A DNA stretch of 64,000 bases from positions 96,956 through 160,955 of the forward strand of contig CAKZMU010000007.1 in the NCBI GenBank assembly GCA_937129145.1, in the 5' to 3' direction. Below, piece by piece: positions 16,585 through 26,071 of this stretch. How positions within the stretch are numbered: the stretch's first letter is position 1; each line of letters opens with the position of its first letter. The notes under the pieces are model-generated. The model was not told the origin of the DNA and made no database searches. It saw only the letters and a list, made by a program, of their open reading frames with translations. This DNA comes from an uncultured Lacinutrix sp. GTDB lineage: Bacteria > Bacteroidota > Bacteroidia > Flavobacteriales > Flavobacteriaceae. The position numbers were made by a program, and so were the translations under genes.

Positions 16585-18486
16585 TTAAATTACGCTATAG
16601 GTATTTAAATACCATTTTTGGAAACAGTAATACGTCCAAACTCTCATGGTGTTATCTTCTTTTCCAGATAAGTGATTTTTCACCAAAGGAATAATAGTAT
16701 TTGACTGAAAAATATTTTGAGACCCAACAAATTTTGGTTCGATATAACTTTCTAATTCTGCTTTTAGAGATGAGCGTAACCAATCACCAACTGGAACACC
16801 AAAGCCTTGTTTTGATTTTTCAAGGAAATCAGTAGGGAACTCATCTTTAAACGCTTCTTTTAAGATATGTTTTTTACTCCATCCTTTCATTAGATACTCT
16901 TCAGGAAGACTATTAGTGTATTCCCAAATAGATTTATTTAAAAATGGCGCACGACACTCTAACGAATTTAACATACTTGTTCTATCAACCTTCACGAGCA
17001 TATCACCCTCAAGACTGGTATGTCTATCTATTTCACGAAAATCTGTAATGGTTTTAGGCGCAGCTATTCCTGTGTCTTTTTTGTAAGATTCAAAAATGGA
17101 TGCTTGATGCATGTGCGGAAGAAAAAGACGTTCTTTTTCTTTATCAGTAAATGCTAATGAAATAATATTCCAATAGAACTCTCCACTGTAATCTATGGCT
17201 TTTAACAAACGGTTTACTTTAAAGCGTTTACCACGATTATCATCTTTTGTTTTTAATAAGTTTGTTGCAACACTTTTTAGTCCATTATGAGCAAATTTTG
17301 GAATTACAGAGGTGTATTTCCTGTTCAATTTGCCCATGTAATGCTTATTGTAGCCAGCAAATACTTCATCTCCACCATCGCCAGTTAAAGCCACTTTTAC
17401 ATATTCCCTTGTTTTATTGGATACCAAATAGGTTGGCAATGCAGACGAATCGGCAAAAGGCTCATCAAAGTTTAAAAGGATTTCATCAACATTATGCTCT
17501 AAATCTTTTTCGTTGATGATGAACTCATGATGATTACTGTTTATAAGTTTGGCGACTACTTGAGACTTATCTGTTTCATCAAATTCAGCTTTTTCGAAAC
17601 CAATAGAAAAGGTGTCTATTTTTTTATCACTCATTTGTGACAAACACAATGATACCACTGACGAATCTACACCACCAGATAAAAATGTTCCAATTGGTAC
17701 ATCAGAAATGGACCTGCTTTCAACACTCTCCCTAACCAATGTATTGACATTCTTTTTGGCTTCATCAAATGAAATATGCTTGTTGTCAAGCTCATTTACT
17801 TGACTTATTTCTTCTATATGCAAACTTTTAGATTCCAAATCATATTCTATGTAATGATTAGCTTTAAGTTTAAACACATTGTCATAAATAGTATAAGGAG
17901 CTGGAATGTAAGTGAGTCTAAAATATAAGTTCAGACCAGTTGTTGATATTTCTGGTTTTTTAGGAAGTTGTTTTACTAGCGACTTCAATTCTGAAGCGTA
18001 AATAAATGTATCTTCAGTTTTTGTATAATACAGAGGTTTTTCTCCAAAAAAATCGCGCGTTATAAAAACCTTGTTTTTGGTTTTATCATGAATACTAAAA
18101 GCGAACATACCATCCAGTTTCTTAAAACTGTCTGGGCCTTCTTGCTCATAAAGCTTTAAAATCACTTCGGTATCGCTAGTTGTATTAAAAGTAACACCTT
18201 TAGTTTCTAGTTGCACTTTTAGTTTTTGGTAGTTATATATTTCACCATTAAATACAATAGAAATATCGTTATTGGCAGTGTGCATTGGTTGCTTGCCTGT
18301 GCTTAAATCGATAATGGACAAACGACGCATCGCCATACTTACAGAAGCATTATCACTACTATCTGTATATATGCCATCTTCATCAGGACCTCTATGAAAA
18401 ATTAAATTGTTCATAGAACCTAACTGCTCTTTTAAGCTTTGATTATCAATAAGCGAAGAATGAATAACGCCATTTATTCCGCACAT
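16585..18486 (-). CDS. asnB: Asparagine synthase (glutamine-hydrolysing), EPS-associated
   Basis: A 633-residue two-domain amidotransferase. Cys2 is the N-terminal nucleophile of the class II glutaminase domain (MCGINGVI), with RLSIIDLSTG and NGEIYN. The synthetase domain carries the PP-loop SGGVDSS (270-276), LTGDGGDEVFAGY and SLECRAPFLN. In polysaccharide loci, AsnB homologues are thought to amidate uronic acids rather than make asparagine. Here it sits inside a tight minus-strand operon between the Wzy-like and GT4 genes, which supports that reading. A housekeeping asparagine synthetase role cannot be excluded. Confidence 0.92.
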   Translation of the reverse strand: MCGINGVIHSSLIDNQSLKEQLGSMNNLIFHRGPDEDGIYTDSSDNASVSMAMRRLSIIDLSTGKQPMHTANNDISIVFNGEIYNYQKLKVQLETKGVTFNTTSDTEVILKLYEQEGPDSFKKLDGMFAFSIHDKTKNKVFITRDFFGEKPLYYTKTEDTFIYASELKSLVKQLPKKPEISTTGLNLYFRLTYIPAPYTIYDNVFKLKANHYIEYDLESKSLHIEEISQVNELDNKHISFDEAKKNVNTLVRESVESRSISDVPIGTFLSGGVDSSVVSLCLSQMSDKKIDTFSIGFEKAEFDETDKSQVVAKLINSNHHEFIINEKDLEHNVDEILLNFDEPFADSSALPTYLVSNKTREYVKVALTGDGGDEVFAGYNKHYMGKLNRKYTSVIPKFAHNGLKSVATNLLKTKDDNRGKRFKVNRLLKAIDYSGEFYWNIISLAFTDKEKERLFLPHMHQASIFESYKKDTGIAAPKTITDFREIDRHTSLEGDMLVKVDRTSMLNSLECRAPFLNKSIWEYTNSLPEEYLMKGWSKKHILKEAFKDEFPTDFLEKSKQGFGVPVGDWLRSSLKAELESYIEPKFVGSQNIFQSNTIIPLVKNHLSGKEDNTMRVWTYYCFQKWYLNTYSVI

Positions 18487-18525
18487 AAGTCTAATATAAT
18501 TTTAATAAATTCAACTAATTCGCTA

Positions 18526-19626
18526 CTAATCAGTACTTAAAAAATTATCTGTTCGGATTTTTTCTTCGTGTAAATAAAGAACAAATAATAATGTTATCCA
18601 AAATAATGGGATGCGTAATGTCATGTGTACCGCCGCAAATAAAAGTACTGGAAACATGACAGCCATGGTTTCCCTAGAGAATTTTATGGCAAACGATTTG
18701 AATGCACCTAAATATAAAAACAGACCAATAATCCCATAGCAGAAAAGCACATTTGCAAATATTGAGTGCAATTCGATGGTTTCGTTAAAACGCTCATAAG
18801 CTCCCTCGCCAGCTCCAAAAAGCAAATGTTGAGGATTTTCGCCAATGCGCTGGAACCCTCTAGTACCTATACCTTGATTACCAGAAATGGTATTGTTTGA
18901 AAACCTGTCCATATTATACTCTAATGCAGCGAAGTTTTCTAAATTCAATTCAAAATTATAATCTATTACTATAAATGCGATTATCGATGCAATGGCAAAA
19001 ATTATCAAGTTCTTTCTGGATTTTACTATAAAAAACAACCAGAAAACTATGGCACCACCAAGAGCTGCTCTCGATGCTGATATTAGTATAAACAAAGTAC
19101 AAAGTGCCAACAACGGAATTGTATAAGCCGTTTTTTTATTGAGTAAGCGCGTTAAAACATAGGTGATTGCCAATAAACATAATCCCCAAAGGGCTAATTG
19201 ATTAGGGTTGTTAAAAAACATTTGAGTTCTAACACCTTGGTCTTTAATAAATGGAAATAATACAACTTGAATTATAAGTGAAATAGCAATCGCTTTAAAT
19301 GTTATCTCTAAAAAAGAAACATCTTTAAGTCTGTTAAAAATAAAGAGCATCAACAAAAAACTATAGAAGTAAAAAATGCTGTTTTTTAAAATGTCGAAAT
19401 CCCCAATAATCAACATCCAAACGGTGTTTACTATAAATGTGTAGATGACAAATAAGAATAATAACTTAGTATATCTATTACTGTTAATGCTCGTAAGAAT
19501 TGGTCTAATATTTACAAGAATTAATACAGAACCAAAAATATCTGCCAATTGCGGATTCCCTTCTGAAAACAAATAAAAAGGAAACACAATTAAATATAAG
19601 GCCCAGATGTAATGGCTAAACTTCAT
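18526..19626 (-). CDS. O-antigen ligase / Wzy-like polymerase family membrane protein
   Basis: A 366-residue polytopic membrane protein with about ten predicted TM helices. A large periplasmic loop near residues 230-285 contains GNQGIGTRGFQRIGENPQHLLFGAGEGAYERFNE and a nearby His in ELHSIFANVLFCYG. That loop, with its Arg and the Hxxx-N pattern, is typical of the Wzy/WaaL (PF04932-type) superfamily. It probably polymerises the repeat units flipped by the adjacent Wzx, whose gene overlaps it by 11 nt (19616-19626), indicating translational coupling. Confidence 0.85.
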   Translation of the reverse strand: MKFSHYIWALYLIVFPFYLFSEGNPQLADIFGSVLILVNIRPILTSINSNRYTKLLFLFVIYTFIVNTVWMLIIGDFDILKNSIFYFYSFLLMLFIFNRLKDVSFLEITFKAIAISLIIQVVLFPFIKDQGVRTQMFFNNPNQLALWGLCLLAITYVLTRLLNKKTAYTIPLLALCTLFILISASRAALGGAIVFWLFFIVKSRKNLIIFAIASIIAFIVIDYNFELNLENFAALEYNMDRFSNNTISGNQGIGTRGFQRIGENPQHLLFGAGEGAYERFNETIELHSIFANVLFCYGIIGLFLYLGAFKSFAIKFSRETMAVMFPVLLFAAVHMTLRIPLFWITLLFVLYLHEEKIRTDNFLSTD

Positions 19627-20872
19627 GCGATATGTGTTTGTTTTCTTTAATCACTTTTCTACAAAATATAAACGAAAGTAATGCTTTTACGGTTAAAGCA
19701 GTAATAATTGTAATGGCACCACCAACATAATTATAAGTTGGTATAAGTATTAATCCAGCTACCAAACCACAAACCGAACCAAAAACAATGATTCTTGAGT
19801 ATAGCTTATCTTTTTTGTAAATCATTAAACCATTAACTCCAAAGGCAGAAACAATCGACACCAAAAATGGCGCAGGACTCAAATATTTTACTGCTTTCTC
19901 AATTTCTAAGGTCGTTTCGCTTTGACCAAGCCATAGCTCCAATAAAAATCCTGATAGAAAAAACATAGCCAAAGACAATAGAACACCCATACCAACAAAT
20001 ATGTATCGTGTGAGGTGCATCGCATTTTTATTTCTATTTAAAAACGGATATAAAACATTGGTCATTATAGTATTTACAACGCCAAATGCACCAGAAACTT
20101 TTGTGCTTATTTCCATAACACCAGCATATTTTTTTGGCCAATGTGAGCCAACCAAAAATATTGAGGTATTATAGTAAACGGTGGGCGAAGCCAAAGTTAA
20201 AAACGAACTCCAAGATTCTTTTATAATGACTTTTACATCATGAAATTTTGAAAACTTAAAAACGATACCAAATTTTTTATAAATAAATATTTGTGCTATA
20301 AGTCCAGCAATTAAAAACCCTAATGAATGGTAAAGGGCTATGTATATAAATTGAGATTCGGTTTTAATAAGTGTAAAGCAAAATATAGCAAACATAGATT
20401 TTGAAATAACGTTTACCAATGTTATAAATCGCATTTTTTCCATACCAAGAAAAAACCAAGTAGGGAACAATAATTCTCCAAATAGGAGGATAGTAAAAAA
20501 GCAATAAATGATGTAATGTTCTCTAATATCTGGTACTACCAAAACTAAAATTGCGAGCACTATAATTGATCCTACAAAAAGATAAAATTGTGCAGTTAAT
20601 GTATCGTTATAGACTTTGGTAAGCTTTTTTTTATCATCCCTCATGAGAGCAATATCTCTAACAGATGAAAGGTCAAACCCAAATTGAATGATATTTTGAA
20701 AATAAAAAATTAAAGAAAAAGCAAAGGCGTAAATACCATATTTTTTGTCGGTAATGACATCAATTAAATAAGGAATAATAATTAATGGAATTACCGCATC
20801 GATTGCCTTAAAAAGGAAATACGAAACGAAATTCTCTATTAATGAAAAATGTTTTTTTAAGTCCAAACTCAA
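19616..20872 (-). CDS. Wzx-like oligosaccharide flippase
   Basis: A 418-residue membrane protein of the MOP/polysaccharide transporter superfamily. It has 11-12 predicted TM segments and the N-terminal pattern LIENFVSYFLFKAIDAVIPLIIIPYLIDVI..YGIYAFAFS characteristic of Wzx. It moves undecaprenyl-linked repeat units across the inner membrane. It is the most upstream gene of the 20872-14810 minus-strand run, and the following Wzy-like gene overlaps its end by 11 nt. The 279-bp spacer to the divergent surface-protein gene at 21152 should contain the promoters of both, although no consensus pair was identified. Confidence 0.92.
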   Translation of the reverse strand: MSLDLKKHFSLIENFVSYFLFKAIDAVIPLIIIPYLIDVITDKKYGIYAFAFSLIFYFQNIIQFGFDLSSVRDIALMRDDKKKLTKVYNDTLTAQFYLFVGSIIVLAILVLVVPDIREHYIIYCFFTILLFGELLFPTWFFLGMEKMRFITLVNVISKSMFAIFCFTLIKTESQFIYIALYHSLGFLIAGLIAQIFIYKKFGIVFKFSKFHDVKVIIKESWSSFLTLASPTVYYNTSIFLVGSHWPKKYAGVMEISTKVSGAFGVVNTIMTNVLYPFLNRNKNAMHLTRYIFVGMGVLLSLAMFFLSGFLLELWLGQSETTLEIEKAVKYLSPAPFLVSIVSAFGVNGLMIYKKDKLYSRIIVFGSVCGLVAGLILIPTYNYVGGAITIITALTVKALLSFIFCRKVIKENKHISHEV

Positions 20873-21151
20873 TTTTTAGGGAGGATAAATTAACGCATTT
20901 TTGTTCTAAAAACGACTTGTTAATAATTTTTTCTTGCTTAAAAAATCCAAATCCTATTTCTTTTCGTACATATAGTTAAAATGCGTTGAAAGTAAAAACA
21001 TCGACAAAATGTACATTAACATCTTTTAACTAATATATTTAGTAAGTATAAACCTACTTTTAAGATGTAATTTATCGATTAAATTAGCTAAGGCTATTTA
21101 CAATTTAATTATTTGTCTATGTTTACCGCAACAGCCCCAAATTGTTAAAAG

Positions 21152-24100
21152 ATGAAAAACATTAAAAATGCTATTTCAGCATTAGTTTTTACCTATAGCT
21201 TTTGTTTTATAGGTATAACTGCTTTAGCCCAAAATTACGATTTAGATACAAGTTTAACTAATTATGGAACTCCACCTGCGTTAAACAAACCAGGTTATTT
21301 ACAAACTGTTACAGATCCACTATTTGATACCAAAATAACCAGAATTACTGGTGATGTTGGAGCTAATATTCCAAATGTTGGTGGCTCATGGCAAAACATA
21401 GCAAGACATGGTTATTCTGCAAGACAACCATGGAATGCAGATGAATCCCTTATATATCTTGATAGACATATAGGAGGACCTAGTTTATTTCTAGACGGCG
21501 AAACGTATGAAGTCATTAAACAAGCAAATGTGCCTGGAGGTAACGAACATAGATGGCACTCTACAGATCCCGACTTATTTTTAATACTTAGGGATGATGG
21601 TATCTATTCATGGAGCTATTCAACCGAAACAACAACAAAATTAATAGATATAAATGGGTATTCTAATACATCATTAGGATATACAGGTAATTACTCTATG
21701 GATGGCAATGTATTGGCTATGTTCGCAACAAGAAATTCCGATGGGCAACAAGTCGCATTTGGAGTTAATATAGCTACTCAAACTAAATTTCCAGATGTAG
21801 ATTTAACAGGATGGAACGATATAGATTATACTACAACATCACCATTAGGAACGTATATAGTAGTTAATGGAACTTTTAGCGGTAGTAATGATGTTACCAA
21901 AATTTATGTAATGTCTACAGGTAACCAAACAGGGCCATTATGGAGTAGTTATGGAAGGCCTAGTCATTATGATGTCACCTTATATGAAGGCGTAGAATAT
22001 GTGATAGGTAATTCTAAATCTAATCCAGACGATGGTAGAATTATTAAACGTAGAATGTCTGATGGGGAAGTTACAGTATTAACCCAAGGAGGTTATGGTA
22101 GTCATGGTTCAGCAAGGTCAATTCAAAGAGAGGGTTGGGTGTTTACACAAATGTCTAACTCAACAAGTTGGGGACCTTATTATGATGAAATTGTAGGTGT
22201 TAGTTCAAGTGGAGATAGAGTAGAAAGGTTAGTAAGTATTAGAGGTAGTTGGGGTGATTATGAAAACCAACCACATGCAGTCCCATCACCATCTGGAAGC
22301 AGAGTATTATACGCTAGTGATTGGAATAATAATGCACCACCTGTTCAAACTTATATTGTAGATTTTAGAGATAAATTAATAGGCGGAGGAGGTTCTAATA
22401 ATGTTAATGCTGGAGCAGATATAGATATTTGTGAAGGAGACACCACGACGTTAACCGCAACTGGAGCTCAAAGTTATTTATGGAATACTGGAGAAACTAC
22501 AGCAAGCATAACAGTAACACTTACTGAAACGACTACCTTCACAGTAACAGGAACTGCCTCTAATGGCGACACAAGTACCGATAGTGTTATTGTAAATGTA
22601 AACTCTATTCCTGTGGCAAATGCTGGAGTAGATGTAGAAATATGCGAAGGCGAAGACGCCACACTTTCTGCCTCAGGTGGAGATTCCTATCTATGGAGCA
22701 ATGGAGAAACAACACAAAATATTACGATAAATCCCAATAGCACCACAATTTATTCCGTCATAGTCACACAGAATAGCTGTTCCAGTACCGACGAGGTCAC
22801 TGTAACAGTCAAACCCAGGCAAACGATAAACGCTGGTAATGACGTGGACATCTATCTTGGCGAAAGCACTACTCTAACGGTTGTTGGAGAGGGTGACGTG
22901 CTTTGGAGCACAGGAGAAACTACATCCAGTATAACCGTAACACCAACAGTAACTACAACATATAGTGTTGAAGTGACCGAAATTAATGGGTGTACTGCCT
23001 ATGATGAAGTGACTGTTACTGTTGTAGAACCAGTTGATGCCAATGCAGGAGACGACCAAACTATTTGTAGTGGTGAATCTGCTACATTAACAGCTTCAGG
23101 TGGTGACACCTATTTATGGAACACAGGGCAAACTACGGCAACCATAACTGTAAACCCAAATGCGACGACAACCTACACAGTTGAAGTATCTAATGCTTTT
23201 TCTTCAGGAGCTGACGATGTCACTGTTTTTGTAAATGAAACACCTACTGTTGATGCAGGAGCTGATGTGGACATTAACCTTGGTGAAACCACGACACTTA
23301 CTGTAATTGGCACTGGGAGTATCTTATGGAGTACTGGCGAAACTACTGCAAGCATTAATGTATCACCAGACATGACAACAACTTATACTGTTGAAATTAC
23401 TTCGACTAGTGGCTGTACAGCAACCGATGACGTTAAAGTAACGGTTATTGGAACGGTTGAACCAAATGCTGGAGCAGATATTGATATATGCGATGGAGAA
23501 ACTGCCACATTAACTGCCACTGGAGGAGACACCTATTTATGGAGTACAGGAGAAACCACGGCAACAATAGTAGTGAACCCAAATACTACAACAACATATA
23601 TTGTTGAAGTGTCTAATAGTGTTTCATCTGGCACCGATGATGTTACTGTTACAGTAAACGGTATTCCTGATGTTGATGCAGGAAGCGATCAAACCATCGA
23701 TTTGGGAGAGTATGTAACACTTTCGGCTACTGGTGCAGACACTTATTTATGGAGTAATGGCGCCACACAACCCAATATTGCTGTGAGTCCGCAACAAACA
23801 ACCGATTATTATGTGACTGGATATACCAATAATTGTTCAGACGTTGCGCAAGTTAGGGTAACAGTAGAAAATGTCTTAAATGCCAATGCAGGAAAAGACC
23901 AAATGATCTGTAATGGTGACACAGCCACATTAACAGCCTCAGGAGGTGATGAATACTTGTGGAGCACTGGAGAAACTACTAGAATAATAGAAGTATCGCC
24001 AACAACAGACACAGTTTATACCGTTGTTGTTTCAAATCAATTTGCGTCTGCGAGCGATGATGTTATGGTTACTGTAATGGATTGTGAAGAAGAAGAGGAA

Positions 24101-24367
24101 GAAATAGACCCAAATTACCATTTTGAGATATTCCCAAATCCAACAACTGATGGGGTATTAAAAATTTATTTGGGAGGTTTAAGTAATAATTCCAACATTT
24201 ACATACATGATGCTATTGGAAAACTAATTCATTTTGAAACTATTGGAGATAACAATGGTTCAGTTTTTCAGAAGCAAATAAATATTTCTCAATTTAACCC
24301 AGGATTATATTTTGTAACACTTGAAGAATTAGAACAAAGCAATACAAAAAAGATAATTTTTAATTAA
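21152..24367 (+). CDS. T9SS-secreted surface protein with eight Ig-like repeats
   Basis: A 1071-residue secreted protein. Residues 1-27 are a Sec signal peptide ending ITALAQ. Residues ~28-415 form a domain rich in beta strands that resembles a propeller, with HRWHSTDPDLFLI and SARQPWNADESLIYLDRH; its function is unknown. Residues ~419-977 are eight tandem ~70-residue repeats starting N/D-AG-x-D and containing YLWSTGETT and TTYTVxV motifs. After a Glu-rich stretch, residues ~991-1071 are a type A T9SS sorting domain (FEIFPNPTTDG to PGLYFVTL). It is divergent from the EPS operon. An adhesin or glycan-binding role is plausible but not shown. It ends at a strong hairpin. Confidence 0.9.
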   Translation: MKNIKNAISALVFTYSFCFIGITALAQNYDLDTSLTNYGTPPALNKPGYLQTVTDPLFDTKITRITGDVGANIPNVGGSWQNIARHGYSARQPWNADESLIYLDRHIGGPSLFLDGETYEVIKQANVPGGNEHRWHSTDPDLFLILRDDGIYSWSYSTETTTKLIDINGYSNTSLGYTGNYSMDGNVLAMFATRNSDGQQVAFGVNIATQTKFPDVDLTGWNDIDYTTTSPLGTYIVVNGTFSGSNDVTKIYVMSTGNQTGPLWSSYGRPSHYDVTLYEGVEYVIGNSKSNPDDGRIIKRRMSDGEVTVLTQGGYGSHGSARSIQREGWVFTQMSNSTSWGPYYDEIVGVSSSGDRVERLVSIRGSWGDYENQPHAVPSPSGSRVLYASDWNNNAPPVQTYIVDFRDKLIGGGGSNNVNAGADIDICEGDTTTLTATGAQSYLWNTGETTASITVTLTETTTFTVTGTASNGDTSTDSVIVNVNSIPVANAGVDVEICEGEDATLSASGGDSYLWSNGETTQNITINPNSTTIYSVIVTQNSCSSTDEVTVTVKPRQTINAGNDVDIYLGESTTLTVVGEGDVLWSTGETTSSITVTPTVTTTYSVEVTEINGCTAYDEVTVTVVEPVDANAGDDQTICSGESATLTASGGDTYLWNTGQTTATITVNPNATTTYTVEVSNAFSSGADDVTVFVNETPTVDAGADVDINLGETTTLTVIGTGSILWSTGETTASINVSPDMTTTYTVEITSTSGCTATDDVKVTVIGTVEPNAGADIDICDGETATLTATGGDTYLWSTGETTATIVVNPNTTTTYIVEVSNSVSSGTDDVTVTVNGIPDVDAGSDQTIDLGEYVTLSATGADTYLWSNGATQPNIAVSPQQTTDYYVTGYTNNCSDVAQVRVTVENVLNANAGKDQMICNGDTATLTASGGDEYLWSTGETTRIIEVSPTTDTVYTVVVSNQFASASDDVMVTVMDCEEEEEEIDPNYHFEIFPNPTTDGVLKIYLGGLSNNSNIYIHDAIGKLIHFETIGDNNGSVFQKQINISQFNPGLYFVTLEELEQSNTKKIIFN

Positions 24368-24390
24368 AAGTGAGAGATTTTTTAGTTCGT

Positions 24391-24428
24391 AAAACACTCA
24401 ACATTATAGTAGTATTGTTGAGTGTTTT
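24391..24428. terminator. Bidirectional intrinsic terminator between convergent genes
   Basis: A perfect 13-bp stem, AAAACACTCAACA (24391-24403) pairing with TGTTGAGTGTTTT (24416-24428), encloses a 12-nt loop and is followed by TTTATTTTA. It lies just after the surface-protein stop codon and touches the stop codon of the convergent gene at 24427, so it can serve both strands. Confidence 0.85.
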
Positions 24429-24798
24429 ATTTTATACGAATATGTTTAAGTGTCGCTAGACTATCACAATTTTCTACAGTTAGAAGAAATTTATTTTTTT
24501 CAATTTTATCTTCAATAACATAGATTTTACAAGAATCTAATGTTGTATTGCTCAATGAGAAATTTACATTGCCCTTTCTTAAAACAGTATTAACTATGGA
24601 TGTATCAATAGCTTTATTATCAATAAAAGTTTGAGCTTCAATTGAGTACTTTAAGGGTTTTGTATTTATGTTTTTTAAAACCCTAGCATTAGGGCCATAA
24701 CTGCATGACGCTCTTTTTCCGCTTAAAAAAAATGCTAAAAAAATTAAACCAATGGCGAAACCACCTAGGTAGTAACCAACACGCTGAATAAGTTTCAT
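24427..24798 (-). CDS. Small membrane-anchored conserved protein (possibly DUF4258)
   Basis: A 123-residue protein with one N-terminal TM helix (GYYLGGFAIGLIFLAFFL, ~8-25) followed by a Cys-containing SCSYGPNARVLKNI segment. The soluble domain has NVNFSLSNTTLDSCKIYVIE and LLTVENCDS. The context, immediately downstream of alanine dehydrogenase (6 nt gap), is one I recall from Flavobacteriaceae, where such proteins are labelled DUF4258; that family assignment is tentative. Three Cys residues may form disulfides outside the cytoplasm. The function is unknown. Confidence 0.7.
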   Translation of the reverse strand: MKLIQRVGYYLGGFAIGLIFLAFFLSGKRASCSYGPNARVLKNINTKPLKYSIEAQTFIDNKAIDTSIVNTVLRKGNVNFSLSNTTLDSCKIYVIEDKIEKNKFLLTVENCDSLATLKHIRIK

Positions 24799-24804
24799 AT
24801 AGAT

Positions 24805-26004
24805 TTAAAAAATTAGAAGATTGGCATCGCTGTAATCTAAACCAAACCAATCGGCAACAGACTTATTTGTTAAAATTCCGTGGTAAAAGTACAAACCATT
24901 TTTTAATCCACGGTCAAAACGAAGTGCATTTTCCAAGCCACCATTTTCAGCAATTTCCATGAGATAAGGTGTGAACATATTACTAATTGATACTGAGGCT
25001 GTTCTAGAATACCTAGCAGGAATATTTGGCACACAGTAATGTATAACTCCGTGTTTAATAAAGGTAGGTTTGTCGTGTCTGGTAATTTCGCTGGTTTCAA
25101 AGCAACCTCCCATATCTATGCTCACATCTATCACCACAGCACCAGTTTTCATTTGTGCTACCATGTCTTCGCTTACTAAAATAGGAGACCTGTTTTTCCC
25201 TCGTACAGCACCAATAGCAACATCGCAACGCTTTAAGGCTTTTAATAAATTTTTTGGTTGCATTGTTGACGTATATATGGCTCTTCCTAAATTATTTTGT
25301 AACGCTCTTAATTTAGAAATTGAACTATCAAACACCTTAATATTGGCACCAATACCTAAGGCAGACCTTACGGCAAATTCGCCAACGGTTCCAGCACCAA
25401 TAATAACAACTTCGGTAGGAGGGACGCCACTTATATTGCCAAATAATAAACCATTACCATTATTGACATTCGATAATAACTCTGAAGCTATTAATACCGA
25501 TGCTGTTCCAGCTATTTCACTCAATTGTTTAACCGCTGGATATGCACCATCTTCGTCACGAATAAACTCAAAACCAATGGCAGTAATGCGTTTTTTTGCT
25601 AAAGCCTCAAAATACGTTTTGTTTTGTGTTTTTATTTGTAATGCCGAAATGAGTATGGTTTGCGGATTAATGAGTTTAATCTCATCTAGTGTTGGTGGCT
25701 CTACTTTTAATAAAATAGGGCAGGAGAATACTTTGGAAGTGTCTTTGGTTATTTCGGCACCAGCTTCACTATAGTCTTTATCTTTAAACTTGGCACCTTT
25801 GCCTGCACCAGACTCAAACAGTACACGATGACCGTTATTAACCAATGCCGACACAGCATCTGGTGTTAAGCATACACGTTTTTCCTGAAACGATGTTTCC
25901 TTGGGAATACCAATAAATAAGTTGCCTTTGCGTTTAGAAACTTCTAGGGTTTCCTCTTGAGGAAGCAATTGTTCCTTGGTAAAAGGAGAGAGAGATTTAC
26001 TCAT
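24805..26004 (-). CDS. ald: Alanine dehydrogenase
   Basis: A 399-residue NAD-dependent enzyme converting L-alanine to pyruvate and ammonia, of the AlaDH/PNT family. It shows the N-terminal IGIPKETSFQEKRVCLTPDAVSALV, the Rossmann loop VVIIGAGTVGEFAVRSALGIG, CDVAIGAVRGKNRSPILV, and VVIDVSIDMGGCFETSE. A ~20-residue N-terminal extension precedes the usual start, as is common in Bacteroidota homologues. PNT alpha subunits share the fold, but no beta subunit lies nearby, which favours alanine dehydrogenase. It probably shares a transcript with the small membrane protein downstream. Confidence 0.92.
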   Translation of the reverse strand: MSKSLSPFTKEQLLPQEETLEVSKRKGNLFIGIPKETSFQEKRVCLTPDAVSALVNNGHRVLFESGAGKGAKFKDKDYSEAGAEITKDTSKVFSCPILLKVEPPTLDEIKLINPQTILISALQIKTQNKTYFEALAKKRITAIGFEFIRDEDGAYPAVKQLSEIAGTASVLIASELLSNVNNGNGLLFGNISGVPPTEVVIIGAGTVGEFAVRSALGIGANIKVFDSSISKLRALQNNLGRAIYTSTMQPKNLLKALKRCDVAIGAVRGKNRSPILVSEDMVAQMKTGAVVIDVSIDMGGCFETSEITRHDKPTFIKHGVIHYCVPNIPARYSRTASVSISNMFTPYLMEIAENGGLENALRFDRGLKNGLYFYHGILTNKSVADWFGLDYSDANLLIF

Positions 26005-26071
26005 AGTTTGGTTATTGAATAACCAAATTACAAATAAATTTTATAATTATAATTTGTTAGAAGTTTTAATC

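Noticed and set aside
22474..24012. Four minus-strand frames of 61-67 codons inside the Ig-repeat gene
   Set aside because: They recur at the same phase in each repeat, with Val/Ser-rich products, so they are shadows of the repeated coding sequence.
25070..25774. 234-codon plus-strand frame antisense to alanine dehydrogenase
   Set aside because: It is long, but the minus strand encodes an unmistakable alanine dehydrogenase; the antisense product shows no domain and reflects codon bias of the real gene.
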